Below, piece after piece: positions 52,154-60,883 of a stretch of DNA of 64,000 nt (positions within the stretch are counted from its first letter, which is position 1; every line of letters starts with the position of its first letter). The notes beneath the pieces were generated by a model. It did not search any database, had not been told where the DNA came from, and worked only from the letters and a program-made list of their open reading frames with translations. The stretch is taken from NCBI GenBank assembly GCA_002363385.1, contig DEVL01000006.1:1-64000 (forward strand), in the 5' to 3' direction. Source of the DNA: Stenotrophomonas maltophilia. GTDB taxonomy: Bacteria > Pseudomonadota > Gammaproteobacteria > Xanthomonadales > Xanthomonadaceae. A program made the position numbers and the translations under genes.

Positions 52154-53613
52154 CCGCTTTCGGTGGGCCGATTGACGTAGAACAACCCGGGGCCTGGTCG
52201 ATACGGCAGTTCACGCGTGCCTGCATCGGCGGCATAGAGCAGTGCGGTATCGCCCAGCGCATCGAAGTTCCAGTGTGCCGACTGCATCAGGTAGTGCTGG
52301 CGCAGCGTGAGCTCCTGTGCGGCATCCAGCGGTTGGCCGGCCAGCAGCCGTTGCGCGATGGGCTGCAGCTGCGCAGGCAGTGCGAGCGCGGGCAGCGTGT
52401 CCGGCGAGGCCGTCCACGCGACACCTGCCGCCGCGGCACGCTGGTGCAGCAGCCGCAAGGCGATGAACTGGTAGCGCGCATCGATTTCGCGGCGCAGCAC
52501 CACTGCAGCGTATACGCGCAAGGTGAGTTGCGGCAGGACGCTGCGGCTGCCTGCGACACGCTGCTGCTGCCACTGGTGCCAGACATCGACCCAGATCGCC
52601 TCCTCTCCCAGCCCCAGCGCGCGTTGCCAGCGCCGACACGTGGCCTGCGCGCTGCGGTACGCCGTGCTCGCGCGCAGCAAGGCCAGCGGCGGTACCTCAC
52701 CTGCCGCCAGTCCGGTGCCACGCAGCAGCTGCCCCTGCGGGCGGCTCAGCAGTTTGGGCCCCTCGATGCGCTGGTCGTAGCCCCCGCCGATGTTGGCGTG
52801 CACGCCGGGCAGGACGATCTCCTCATGCTCGGGTGCCACGCTGGTCAGCGCGAAATGCTCGCGGTGTTCATCGCGTGCGACCAGCTGCACGACCTTGTCG
52901 GCGCAGCCGGCCGGTAGCGCGACCACCGGCATCTCATCACGGTGCTGGCGGCTGACCGCCACCACAGTATCGAGCAGCCCCACGAAGCGCACCAGCCGTG
53001 TGGCACCCGGGAAACCCGGTGCCAGCGACCAGCCGCACCGCACCAGCTGTTCGGCCAGCCAGGCAGCTGCTCCCGCTGCGTTGAGAAAGGCCACTGCATC
53101 GCGCGCGCTGGCCGCGCCGCGTGAGTAGCCAAACAGATCCACGTGCACGCTGCTGACGGCGCGGCCGGGCTTTTCGCGGGCCAGTTGGCGCAGCGCTTCG
53201 GGCAGCAGCTGCTCCAGCGCCCGGCGCCGCTTGGCGCGCACGCCGGTGCGGCCGATCCCGAACGCCAGCCCCATCAGATCGTCGTCTTCACCCGTGCGGG
53301 TACCCACGCCCTCGACGTAGATCGACAGAGCCAGCGTGTTGTCGGCAGGCGGCATCTGGCGGTGATCCGGGTACAGCGCATGCAGCCGCGCGATGTTGGT
53401 CAGGCCGTTGCTGTAGCTGCTGGTCAAGCGGCTTTGATACGGCGATGCATCATCGGCCATCACGGCCGGCGGCCGCGCTACGGGCGTAGTAGCGCCCCGT
53501 GGGCGGGACGCCCGTTGCAGGTTGTCGGCATTGTTGCGGGTGCCATCGAAGAACAGGCCGATGTGCAGTGACACCGTCGCCCCCGTTGTCGGTTGGGTAG
53601 CTGCCACTGTCAT
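52126..53613 (-). CDS. DUF2235 (Tle1-like) alpha/beta hydrolase
   Basis: The 495-aa protein begins with the DUF2235 motif LHIGLFFDGTRNNADNL. The lipase nucleophile motif is GYSRGAASARD (Ser164) and VLPGVHANIGGGYD is the other hallmark. This family includes Tle1 phospholipase effectors of type VI secretion. No signal peptide, vgrG, PAAR, adaptor or immunity gene is adjacent, so it is either an orphan effector or a cytoplasmic lipase. Its 3' end overlaps the DUF455 gene tail-to-tail by 28 bases. The divergent region 53614-53851 has an AT-rich stretch but no clear promoter. Confidence 0.88.
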   Translation of the reverse strand: MTVAATQPTTGATVSLHIGLFFDGTRNNADNLQRASRPRGATTPVARPPAVMADDASPYQSRLTSSYSNGLTNIARLHALYPDHRQMPPADNTLALSIYVEGVGTRTGEDDDLMGLAFGIGRTGVRAKRRRALEQLLPEALRQLAREKPGRAVSSVHVDLFGYSRGAASARDAVAFLNAAGAAAWLAEQLVRCGWSLAPGFPGATRLVRFVGLLDTVVAVSRQHRDEMPVVALPAGCADKVVQLVARDEHREHFALTSVAPEHEEIVLPGVHANIGGGYDQRIEGPKLLSRPQGQLLRGTGLAAGEVPPLALLRASTAYRSAQATCRRWQRALGLGEEAIWVDVWHQWQQQRVAGSRSVLPQLTLRVYAAVVLRREIDARYQFIALRLLHQRAAAAGVAWTASPDTLPALALPAQLQPIAQRLLAGQPLDAAQELTLRQHYLMQSAHWNFDALGDTALLYAADAGTRELPYRPGPGLFYVNRPTESGQRVVLANT

Positions 53614-53851
53614 GTCGTCCCTGTTCCCCGAGGATGCCAGCCTAAGGTAGCGCGGAATCTGTTCGCGGCAAGCGCTCGCGGGGACCGCCGTGACGTCCCT
53701 GAACCAAGGCGCAGTCGATCACAGTTCTGAAATCCCATCTGTAATTTCTATTGAATTCACAGCACCAGGTCGCGCCAGATGGGGGGGCCGGCCCGACGGC
53801 CGACAGCAACCACGACTCCACTCCGTTTTTCACTCAAAGAGAGGCGACATG

Positions 53852-55105
53852 ATGTCCAGTTCGATGAGCAAGGCTGCAGGTGTGATCGCGTTGTGTCTGC
53901 TGGGGGCCGGTGGCGCTGCCGCCGCGCCGCTGTTCGAGCCGGTGACGGTGCTCAGCCGGGCCGGTACCGCAAACCAGCCGGCCTTGCAGGCGCTGATGGG
54001 TTCGCCCTCGACCAGCGCCGTGCAGGAGGTGCGGGTGGATGCAGCGGCCGTCTCGCCGGTGCAGAAACAACTGGAGTTCGAACTGTTGGGGCAGCCGGTG
54101 CAGGCCCTGCAAAGCAAGGTCGAGACGCTCGCCGATGGCGGCAGCATCTGGTACGGCCAGATCGGGACGCGTGCCGGCGCGCGCCTGATCAAGGCCGGCG
54201 CACCGGATCCGATGAACGCGGTGATCCTGGTGCGCTCGGGAAACACGGTGACCGGCTCGATCCGCAAGGATGGCCAGCTGTACCGGCTGCGTCCGGTCAG
54301 CGATGGGCGGCATGTGCTGGTGGAAGTGGATGAGGCGCGCATGCCGGCCGATCATCCAGCCGACTACAACAGCCTGCCTACCATCGCGATGCCGGCGTCG
54401 GACCGGGCAGGGACCGCGGCAGCCTCGTCGGGTACGCCGGCCACCATCCGCGTGCTGGTGGTGGCGACCAACGGTGCGGTGGCAGCGTATGGCGGCAACA
54501 TGCAGTCGCTGGTGCAACTGGCCGTGGCTGAATCCAATCAGGGCTACAGCAACAGCAATGTCGGCATCACCCTGCAGCTGGCCGGGTACGAGACCACCAG
54601 CTATACCGAGTCCAGCAGCTTCTCCACCGATCTGGCGCGCTTCCGCAACACCAGCGATGGGGTGATGGACAGCATCCATACCAGCCGCAACAACACCCAG
54701 GCCGATGTCGCGGTCCTGGTGATCAACAACGCCAGTTCGTGTGGGCTGGCCTCGGGCATCGGCTCCACGGCGGCCACCGCGTTCGCGGCGGTGCATTGGG
54801 ACTGCGCCACCGGCTACTACTCCTTCGCGCATGAGATCGGCCACCTGCAGAGCGCACGGCATGACATCGCCACCGATTCGAGCACCTCACCGTATGCCTA
54901 TGGGCACGGCTATCGCTACGAACCGGCCACCGGCACCGGCTGGCGCACGATCATGGCCTACAACTGCACGCGCAGCTGCCCGCGCCTGAACTACTGGTCC
55001 AACCCGAACATCAGCTACAACGGGATTCCGATGGGCATCGCCAGCAGCGCCGACAACCAGCGCGTGCTGGTCAACACCAAGGCGGCAGTAGCCGCATTCC
55101 GCTGA
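53852..55105 (+). CDS. Secreted zinc metalloprotease (M12-like)
   Basis: The 417-aa protein has a signal peptide (residues 1-25), a propeptide-like region of about 160 residues and a catalytic domain from about residue 197. The zinc motif HEIGHLQSARH (His327, Glu328, His331, His337) and the Met-turn Met368 in TIMAYNC are visible. The Gly normally at the eighth position of HExxHxxGxxH is Ser. Similar reprolysin-like proteases are common in xanthomonads. GAGG is 7 bases before ATG 53852; ATG 53849 is equally in frame. No dedicated secretion genes are adjacent. Confidence 0.88.
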   Translation: MSSSMSKAAGVIALCLLGAGGAAAAPLFEPVTVLSRAGTANQPALQALMGSPSTSAVQEVRVDAAAVSPVQKQLEFELLGQPVQALQSKVETLADGGSIWYGQIGTRAGARLIKAGAPDPMNAVILVRSGNTVTGSIRKDGQLYRLRPVSDGRHVLVEVDEARMPADHPADYNSLPTIAMPASDRAGTAAASSGTPATIRVLVVATNGAVAAYGGNMQSLVQLAVAESNQGYSNSNVGITLQLAGYETTSYTESSSFSTDLARFRNTSDGVMDSIHTSRNNTQADVAVLVINNASSCGLASGIGSTAATAFAAVHWDCATGYYSFAHEIGHLQSARHDIATDSSTSPYAYGHGYRYEPATGTGWRTIMAYNCTRSCPRLNYWSNPNISYNGIPMGIASSADNQRVLVNTKAAVAAFR

Positions 55106-55148
55106 TCTTCAATTCCCGCGGCGGCCACTGCGGCGCCGCGGGCTCGGT

Positions 55149-55892
55149 TCAGTTCGCCAGGGTATCCAGCGTCCAGCCTTCGGGCGTCACGCGCAGCACC
55201 GAACCCTGCTCGTACCAGTCGCCGAGCACGATGCGGGTGCAGTCGCGGCCACCGGCCTGCAGCGTGTGGATGGCGGGGCGGTGGGTATGGCCGTGGATCA
55301 TCGTGTCCACGCCGTAGCGGGCGAACGTGCTGTCCACCTCGGCCGGCGCCACGTCGGTGACGGTCTCGAACTGCGCGCGATCGCCCTGTTTCATTTCCGA
55401 CTGACGCGCCTGGCTGGCATCGCGCGCCTTCTGCGCGAAGGCGATGCGCGCGGCCAGCGGCTGCGACAGGAACTGCGCCTGGAACACCGGGTCGCGGGTC
55501 TGCGTGCGGAACTGCTGGTAGGCCACATCGTCGGTGCACAGCAGATCGCCGTGCTGCAGCAGCACCGGGCGGCCATACAGATCGATGACGCTCGGGTCGG
55601 GGAGGATCGTGAACCCGGCGCGGTGCGCGTAGTCCTCGCCGACCAGGAAATCGCGGTTGCCGCGGATGAAGTACACCGGTACCCCGGCATCGGCCACGGC
55701 ATGCAGCGCGACCGCGACCGCATCGGCGGCCGGGGAGGGCGTGTCATCGCCGATCCAGGCTTCGAACAGATCGCCCAGGATGTACAGGGCATCTGCCTGC
55801 ATCGCATCCTCGCGCAGGAAGGCCAGGAACAGGTCGGTGATGGCTGGACGACTCGGGTCCAGGTGCAGATCGGAGATGAACAGCGTGGTCAT
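55149..55892 (-). CDS. lpxH: UDP-2,3-diacylglucosamine diphosphatase
   Basis: The 247-aa calcineurin-like phosphoesterase cuts UDP-2,3-diacylglucosamine to lipid X in lipid A synthesis. The metal-binding motifs ISDLHLD, LGDLFEAWIGDD, RGNRDFL, LQHGDLLCTDD and IHGHTHRPA occur in order, as in E. coli LpxH. It acts peripherally at the inner membrane. The start MTTLFISDLHL is chosen; the in-frame extension to 56015 overlaps the PAP2 gene. The PAP2 gene lies 46 bp upstream. Confidence 0.96.
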   Translation of the reverse strand: MTTLFISDLHLDPSRPAITDLFLAFLREDAMQADALYILGDLFEAWIGDDTPSPAADAVAVALHAVADAGVPVYFIRGNRDFLVGEDYAHRAGFTILPDPSVIDLYGRPVLLQHGDLLCTDDVAYQQFRTQTRDPVFQAQFLSQPLAARIAFAQKARDASQARQSEMKQGDRAQFETVTDVAPAEVDSTFARYGVDTMIHGHTHRPAIHTLQAGGRDCTRIVLGDWYEQGSVLRVTPEGWTLDTLAN

Positions 55893-55938
55893 GGCCGCAT
55901 TGTAAAACGCACATGCGCGATGCGCGCGTCCCCGTTCC

Positions 55939-56478
55939 TCAGACCGGCAACGGCAACCACTGGAGGCTGGCAGCCGCCAGCAGTGCGGCAATGCCGGTGG
56001 CAGCCAGCACGTCACTGGGGTAGTGCAGGCCGAGCACCACTCGCGACAGTCCGATCAGCGCGGTAAAGGGCACCAGCAGCGGGGCCAGCCACGGGTAGTA
56101 CGCCAGCGCCACGATCGTGAAGGACACCGCGTGGAGCGTATGCCCGGACGGGAAGCTGAACTCATCCAGCGGCGCCACCCACGCCCGGATGCGGAGATCG
56201 GCGGCGAAGGGCCGCGGGCGGCGCGTCCAGCGTTTGAGGCCCTTGTACAGCAACAGCGCCATCAGCCCGGTGGCCGCCATGTGCAGCGAGGCACGCAGGC
56301 CGTCGAAGCCGTCCAGCAGCACCAGTGCGGCCATCAGCGCGTACCAGGCCGCGCCGTCGCCAAGACGACTGATGACGGAAAAGGCGTGCCGCACCCGGCG
56401 GCGGCGGCAGTAGTGGTTGGCGCGTCGGCACCAGCGCGTTTCGCGGCCGCGCAGGGCATCAAGCAGCATGGTCGGCAT
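55939..56478 (-). CDS. PAP2 family phosphatase
   Basis: The 179-aa membrane phosphatase has the three PAP2 motifs: KRWTRRPRP (Lys-x6-Arg-Pro form), FSFPSGHTLHAV and SRVVLGLHYPSD. Five to six hydrophobic segments surround them. It may act on phosphatidate, undecaprenyl diphosphate or a related lipid phosphate. ATG 56478 has GGAGG 4 bases upstream; ATG 56469 is a second option. It starts inside the end of the glycosyltransferase gene (20-base overlap), so the two are translationally coupled. Confidence 0.9.
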   Translation of the reverse strand: MPTMLLDALRGRETRWCRRANHYCRRRRVRHAFSVISRLGDGAAWYALMAALVLLDGFDGLRASLHMAATGLMALLLYKGLKRWTRRPRPFAADLRIRAWVAPLDEFSFPSGHTLHAVSFTIVALAYYPWLAPLLVPFTALIGLSRVVLGLHYPSDVLAATGIAALLAAASLQWLPLPV

Positions 56479-57598
56479 GCGGCCTCCGGGCTTGGGCCAG
56501 TTCGGCGAGCAGGGCATCGAACTCGGCCACCACGTGCTGGGGATGCAGCCGCTTCATCGCGGTGGCGGCATTGCGGCCGAGCCGGTTGCGCAGTATGTCG
56601 TCGCCGGCCAACTGCACCGCCGCAGTCACAAAGTCGTTGTCATCGTTCACGGCGATGCCGTTTTCATCGGTGCGCAGGTATTCGCGGGCGGCGCCGTAGT
56701 CGAAGGCGATCGTGGCCAGTCCGCTGGCCATCGCTTCGAGGGTGACGTTGCCGAAGGTCTCGCTGCGGCTCGGGAACAGGAACAGATCACCGCTGGCGAA
56801 GTGCCGCGCCAGCGCATCCCCGCGCTGCACGCCGCAGAAGATGAAGTCCGGATTGTCGTGCGCGAGTTTGGCGCGCGACGGGCCATCGCCCACGAACACG
56901 AAGCGCGCCTTGGGCCGCACCTGCTGCAGGCGACGGAACGCCTTGACCGCCAGCCCAAGGTTCTTCTCCGGGGCGATGCGGCCGACGTAGATCGCGGCGA
57001 AGCCATTGCCATCAATGCCCCACTCCTCGCGCAGCGCCGGGTCACGGCGCTCGGGCTCGAACTGACTGCTGTCCACGGCGCGCGCCAGCAGGCGGACGCG
57101 ATCGAAGCCCTGCTCGCCGAGGAACTGCTGCAGCTCCTGGGTCGGCACCAGCGTGGCATCGGCCTGGTTGTGGAAGCGGCGCATCCAGCGCAGCGCGGCA
57201 GCCTGCAGCCAGGCCACGCCATAGTCGGGCAGGTACTCGTCGAAGCGGGTATGGAAGCCGGTGGCGACCGGAATGCCCAAACGCCGTGCGGTGCGCAGTG
57301 CCGACCAGCCAAGCGGACCCTCAGTGGCGATGTAGATTGCGTCCGGTCGTTGATGCTGCCACTGGCGCGTCAATCGCGCAGGCGCCGGCAGGCCAAAGCG
57401 CAGGCCGGGATAGCGCGGCAGGTTGGCACCGGTGACCAGCACCGTGCTGTCCACCGCGTCGGTATCGGACGGTTGCCGTGGCCGGACCAGATCGACCTGA
57501 TGGCCGGCGGCACGCAACCCCAGTTCCAGGCCCTGCACGGTCAAGGCAACGCCATTGACTTCAGGGGGGTAGGTTTCGGTGACGATGGCATAGCGCAT
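56459..57598 (-). CDS. Family 4 glycosyltransferase
   Basis: The 379-aa GT-B enzyme begins MRYAIVTETYPPEVNGVALT. It has YVGRIAPEKNLGLAVKAF and the retaining-GT4 motif SRSETFGNVTLEAMASGLAT (EX7E). The wording is close to SqdX/Agt-type lipid glycosyltransferases and mannosyltransferases. With the overlapping PAP2 gene it may form a glycolipid module, one enzyme making diacylglycerol and the other adding sugar; this is inference. GGAGG is 6 bases before the ATG. Confidence 0.9.
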   Translation of the reverse strand: MRYAIVTETYPPEVNGVALTVQGLELGLRAAGHQVDLVRPRQPSDTDAVDSTVLVTGANLPRYPGLRFGLPAPARLTRQWQHQRPDAIYIATEGPLGWSALRTARRLGIPVATGFHTRFDEYLPDYGVAWLQAAALRWMRRFHNQADATLVPTQELQQFLGEQGFDRVRLLARAVDSSQFEPERRDPALREEWGIDGNGFAAIYVGRIAPEKNLGLAVKAFRRLQQVRPKARFVFVGDGPSRAKLAHDNPDFIFCGVQRGDALARHFASGDLFLFPSRSETFGNVTLEAMASGLATIAFDYGAAREYLRTDENGIAVNDDNDFVTAAVQLAGDDILRNRLGRNAATAMKRLHPQHVVAEFDALLAELAQARRPHADHAA

Positions 57599-57690
57599 GG
57601 CGGGCCTCCGGTATGCCACGCATGCTGGGCCCGGGCGATGTAGCCGACATGACCGCCGTATGACGCTCGGATGACGCGGCGGCCTGATGG

Positions 57691-57719
57691 AAAAAGCCAC
57701 GGCCCCGAAGGGCCGTGGC
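57691..57719 (-). terminator. Intrinsic terminator after the second TonB receptor
   Basis: Stem gccacggcc (57696-57704) with ggccgtggc (57711-57719), 6-nt loop; the A-run at 57691-57695 is a T-run on the minus strand. Confidence 0.85.
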
Positions 57720-57745
57720 GAACACGCGTTGTTACCCGGCGGCGA

Positions 57746-60655
57746 TCAGAAGCGCTGCTGGTACTTCATGTACATGAAACGCCCGATGTCGTAGCCACCG
57801 TAGTAGGAGAAGTCGGAGTTCGGCTGGGTGTACATGATCGGGCCGTACTTCTCGAACACGTTGTTGGCACCCACCGACACGGTGGCATCCCACGGCAGGT
57901 TGTAGCGGAACTGGACATCATGGAAGGTCACCGAGCCACGCTGGTTGTAGTCGCGCGAGCCGGCATACCACGGCGCCTGCACGCCCGGGTTCGAGCACTC
58001 GTCCGGGCGGGTCTTCGCATTGACGCAGCGTTCCTTGACCCCGGAGTAGTAGCGGGCGGTCCAGCTCACCCCGAAGTCCCCCACGTCCCAGCCTACGGTC
58101 AGGTTGGAGCGCACGCGGAAACCGCTGCCGATGCCGTTTTTCGGTTCGGGCGCCACATCAGCGTCGTTGGTGGTGCGCTCGAGCAAGGAGCTGACGTAGG
58201 TCGTGGTCCATCCGGTGCTCAGCTTGCCGTAAGCGGTATCCAGATGGTGGCTCAGCTCCAGATCGTAGCCCTCAGTCTCCAGGAAGCCAGAGTTGCGCTT
58301 GCCGTACTTCAGTTTGTCCACGATGCCGGTGACAGGGTCGCGGGTGAAGCCACTGCAGCGCGAAGCGATACCCTGCTCATAGCAGTCGCGCAGCATGTCG
58401 TTGGGATGGTCATTGACGATGGTGTTGTCGATACGCACCTTCCACCAGTCCAGCGCCACGTTGAGGTGGGGCACGAAGTTCGGGCTCCAGACCAGGCCCA
58501 GCGTACGGCTGGTCGAGGTTTCCGGCTGCAGGTCCGGGTTGGAGCCGTTGGTGAACGGCACCGGTGTCTGGTCGCTGCTGGAGGTGATCGGCACGCCGCC
58601 CTGGCGCAGCTGGCGGTAGCTGTCTGCGTTGGCGATATGAGCGGCACAGCGTGCGCGTACGTCGGCGCTGCTGGCCGAGGCGCCGTAGACGGTATCGCAG
58701 GGATCGCGGTAGCCGGTCGTGAACGTTTCCGAGCCGCCGCCGTACAGATCGGAAATGGTGGGCGCACGGAAGCCCTGCGCCCAGGTGCCACGCACCAGCA
58801 GTTGCTCGATCGGTTTCCACTTGAAGCCGAACTTGCTGTTGAGGGTGGTGCCGAAGGTGTTGTAGTCCGAGTGACGGGTGGCGGCGCTCAGGCTCAGCTC
58901 GCGTGCACCCGGCAGGTCGGCCAGGATCGGCACGTTGAGCTCGAGATAGGCCTCGTTGACCTTGTAACCGCCACCGGTCGGGCCGGCGGCCAGGTTGGTG
59001 GTCGCGCCGCTCTGGGCCAGTGGATCCGGGAGGAACTTGCCGGCCTCCTCGCGACTTTCCACGCCGAAGGCGACGCCGAGATCGCCCGCCGGCAGCGTCA
59101 TCACCGTACCGGCGATGCTTGCGAAGGCGTTGCGCGTCGTGGTCTTGCCACGCGATACCTCTGGCGGGAACAGGTAGTCGATCAGCGCCGGGTTGCCGGT
59201 CAGACCATTGGGATCGTTGGAGCCGTAGGGCACCAGCGGATTCCACGGCATGCAGCCGGCAATCGGCGCACCCGGCACGCCGCATTCGACCTTGCCGGTG
59301 GCCTGGTTGTAGTACGACGGGCCGACGGCGTTCTTGACGCGTTCCTTGTTGAGGTTGCCGGTGGAGGCCTGCAGCAGTTCGCTGCGGTTGTACTGGTAGC
59401 CCACTTCCCAATCGAAGTAGCGGTCGCCGACCTCGAAGGAGCCCTCCAGCGCGGCAACCGCACGCCAGGTCGTCAGCTCGCTGGTGCTGACCCGCGGCAC
59501 TTCCCAGGTGCGTCGGTTCCAGGCGATGTCAGTGGGCTTGGCATAGCCGTGGTGGTTGCCGAACGGATTGAACCAGCTGTCGATGGACATCGCGCCGATG
59601 CCTGCCGTGGCGGACTGCAGCGGGTAGCCGGCGATCTGGCGGGTGGACGTGCGCTTGTTGTAGCCCAGTTGCGTGGTCAGGCGGATGTCATCGGTGAGGT
59701 CCAGACGACCATCGAGGAACAGCGAATCGCGCTTGAGCGGCGAGATCAGATGCATCTGTTCCTGCGCGTTGCTGACATCGCCGGTGATCGGAGTCAGGTC
59801 GCTGAGATGGTAGTTGGCCGGGTTGGTCGGGTCGGTACCGCGATCCAGCGAATAGCTGCAGCCCGATGCCGCCGTGCAGCCGGGCCCTTTCAAGCCGTTG
59901 ATCTGGCCCCACTGGCTCACCTGGGTCCAGCCATCGCCGGGATGGCGGTTGGTGTTCTGGGACTCGCTGAACCAGCGATCACGTGCCCACACGCCCTTCT
60001 CTTCGGTGTGCTCGGCCGAGAACGTCAGCGACGCGCGGTCGTTGGTCCAGCCGGCAACCACGTCGACACTGTTGCGCGCGCCGTCGCCCTGGCTGTACTG
60101 GCCGTAATAGACGTTGGCGGTGACGCCGTCGACATTGCTGCGGGTAATGATGTTGATCACGCCGGCCATGGCATCGGAGCCATAGATCGCAGAGGCACCG
60201 TCCTTCAGCACTTCCATGCGTTCGATCGCCGAGACCGGCACGCTGGAGATGTCCTGGTAACCGCTGGTGGTGATGCCCAGGCGCTTGCCGTTGATCAGCA
60301 CCAGGGTGCGCTGCGCGCCCAGGTTGCGCATGTTGATATAGGTACCGCCAGCGGTCTCGCCGGCGCTGAGCACGTTGGAGCGGCTCAATGCCGGGCTGCC
60401 GACGGCCGTCAGGTTCTGGAGAATGTCAGCGACCGAGCTGAAGCCCTGGCGCTCGATGTCGGCGCGGCTGATCGACAGCACCGGCTGGGCGGATTCGACA
60501 TCGACCTGGCGGATCCGCGAGCCGGTGATCTCGATGCGGTCCAGGGTGGTCGGCGTGGCGTCCTGGGCGAGGACGGCGGTGGATGCCAGGCCAGCGGTGC
60601 CGGCCAACAGGGCAAGGCGGATCGCCTGCCCCAACGGAGTGGTGGATGAAGACAT
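57746..60655 (-). CDS. TonB-dependent receptor (large, xanthomonad type)
   Basis: The 969-aa receptor has a signal peptide (LALLAGTAGLASTAVLAQDA) and a TonB-box-like TLDRIEITGSRIRQ. A plug domain with GFSSVADILQNLTAVGSPAL, NMRNLGAQRTLVLINGKRLG and DGASAIYGSDAMAGVINII follows, then a barrel ending in Phe (YQQRF). This wording is common to receptors for peptides, sugars or siderophores in xanthomonads; the substrate is unknown. Several pairs of Cys in extracellular-loop positions may form disulfides. The upstream gap to ppx (60656-60883) has no clear promoter. Confidence 0.93.
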   Translation of the reverse strand: MSSSTTPLGQAIRLALLAGTAGLASTAVLAQDATPTTLDRIEITGSRIRQVDVESAQPVLSISRADIERQGFSSVADILQNLTAVGSPALSRSNVLSAGETAGGTYINMRNLGAQRTLVLINGKRLGITTSGYQDISSVPVSAIERMEVLKDGASAIYGSDAMAGVINIITRSNVDGVTANVYYGQYSQGDGARNSVDVVAGWTNDRASLTFSAEHTEEKGVWARDRWFSESQNTNRHPGDGWTQVSQWGQINGLKGPGCTAASGCSYSLDRGTDPTNPANYHLSDLTPITGDVSNAQEQMHLISPLKRDSLFLDGRLDLTDDIRLTTQLGYNKRTSTRQIAGYPLQSATAGIGAMSIDSWFNPFGNHHGYAKPTDIAWNRRTWEVPRVSTSELTTWRAVAALEGSFEVGDRYFDWEVGYQYNRSELLQASTGNLNKERVKNAVGPSYYNQATGKVECGVPGAPIAGCMPWNPLVPYGSNDPNGLTGNPALIDYLFPPEVSRGKTTTRNAFASIAGTVMTLPAGDLGVAFGVESREEAGKFLPDPLAQSGATTNLAAGPTGGGYKVNEAYLELNVPILADLPGARELSLSAATRHSDYNTFGTTLNSKFGFKWKPIEQLLVRGTWAQGFRAPTISDLYGGGSETFTTGYRDPCDTVYGASASSADVRARCAAHIANADSYRQLRQGGVPITSSSDQTPVPFTNGSNPDLQPETSTSRTLGLVWSPNFVPHLNVALDWWKVRIDNTIVNDHPNDMLRDCYEQGIASRCSGFTRDPVTGIVDKLKYGKRNSGFLETEGYDLELSHHLDTAYGKLSTGWTTTYVSSLLERTTNDADVAPEPKNGIGSGFRVRSNLTVGWDVGDFGVSWTARYYSGVKERCVNAKTRPDECSNPGVQAPWYAGSRDYNQRGSVTFHDVQFRYNLPWDATVSVGANNVFEKYGPIMYTQPNSDFSYYGGYDIGRFMYMKYQQRF

Positions 60656-60883
60656 GATCGACTCTCTCTCTTATCGGAACGACGTCCAAGAGGTCGGCGG
60701 ACCCAAGTGCCGCCGTCCCCAAAATCCAGCCGTGTGAGGGCCGGTGTCCGAGAGTAGATCGATTGGTTAAGTTTCCATGAGGCAGGTGTGAGGGGGTTCT
60801 CACAAATACGTCATGAGCGCTGCGTTCTGCGAAGTGAGCCCATAAATTGCTGCATCCGCACGCGACGAAGCAGGCAGAAAGCG

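Noticed and set aside
57671..60649. A 992-codon open frame on the + strand opposite the second TonB receptor
   Set aside because: High-GC antisense shadow. The minus-strand frame has a signal peptide, plug motifs and a terminal Phe; the + frame has low-complexity Arg/Gly/Val/Ala sequence and no family feature.
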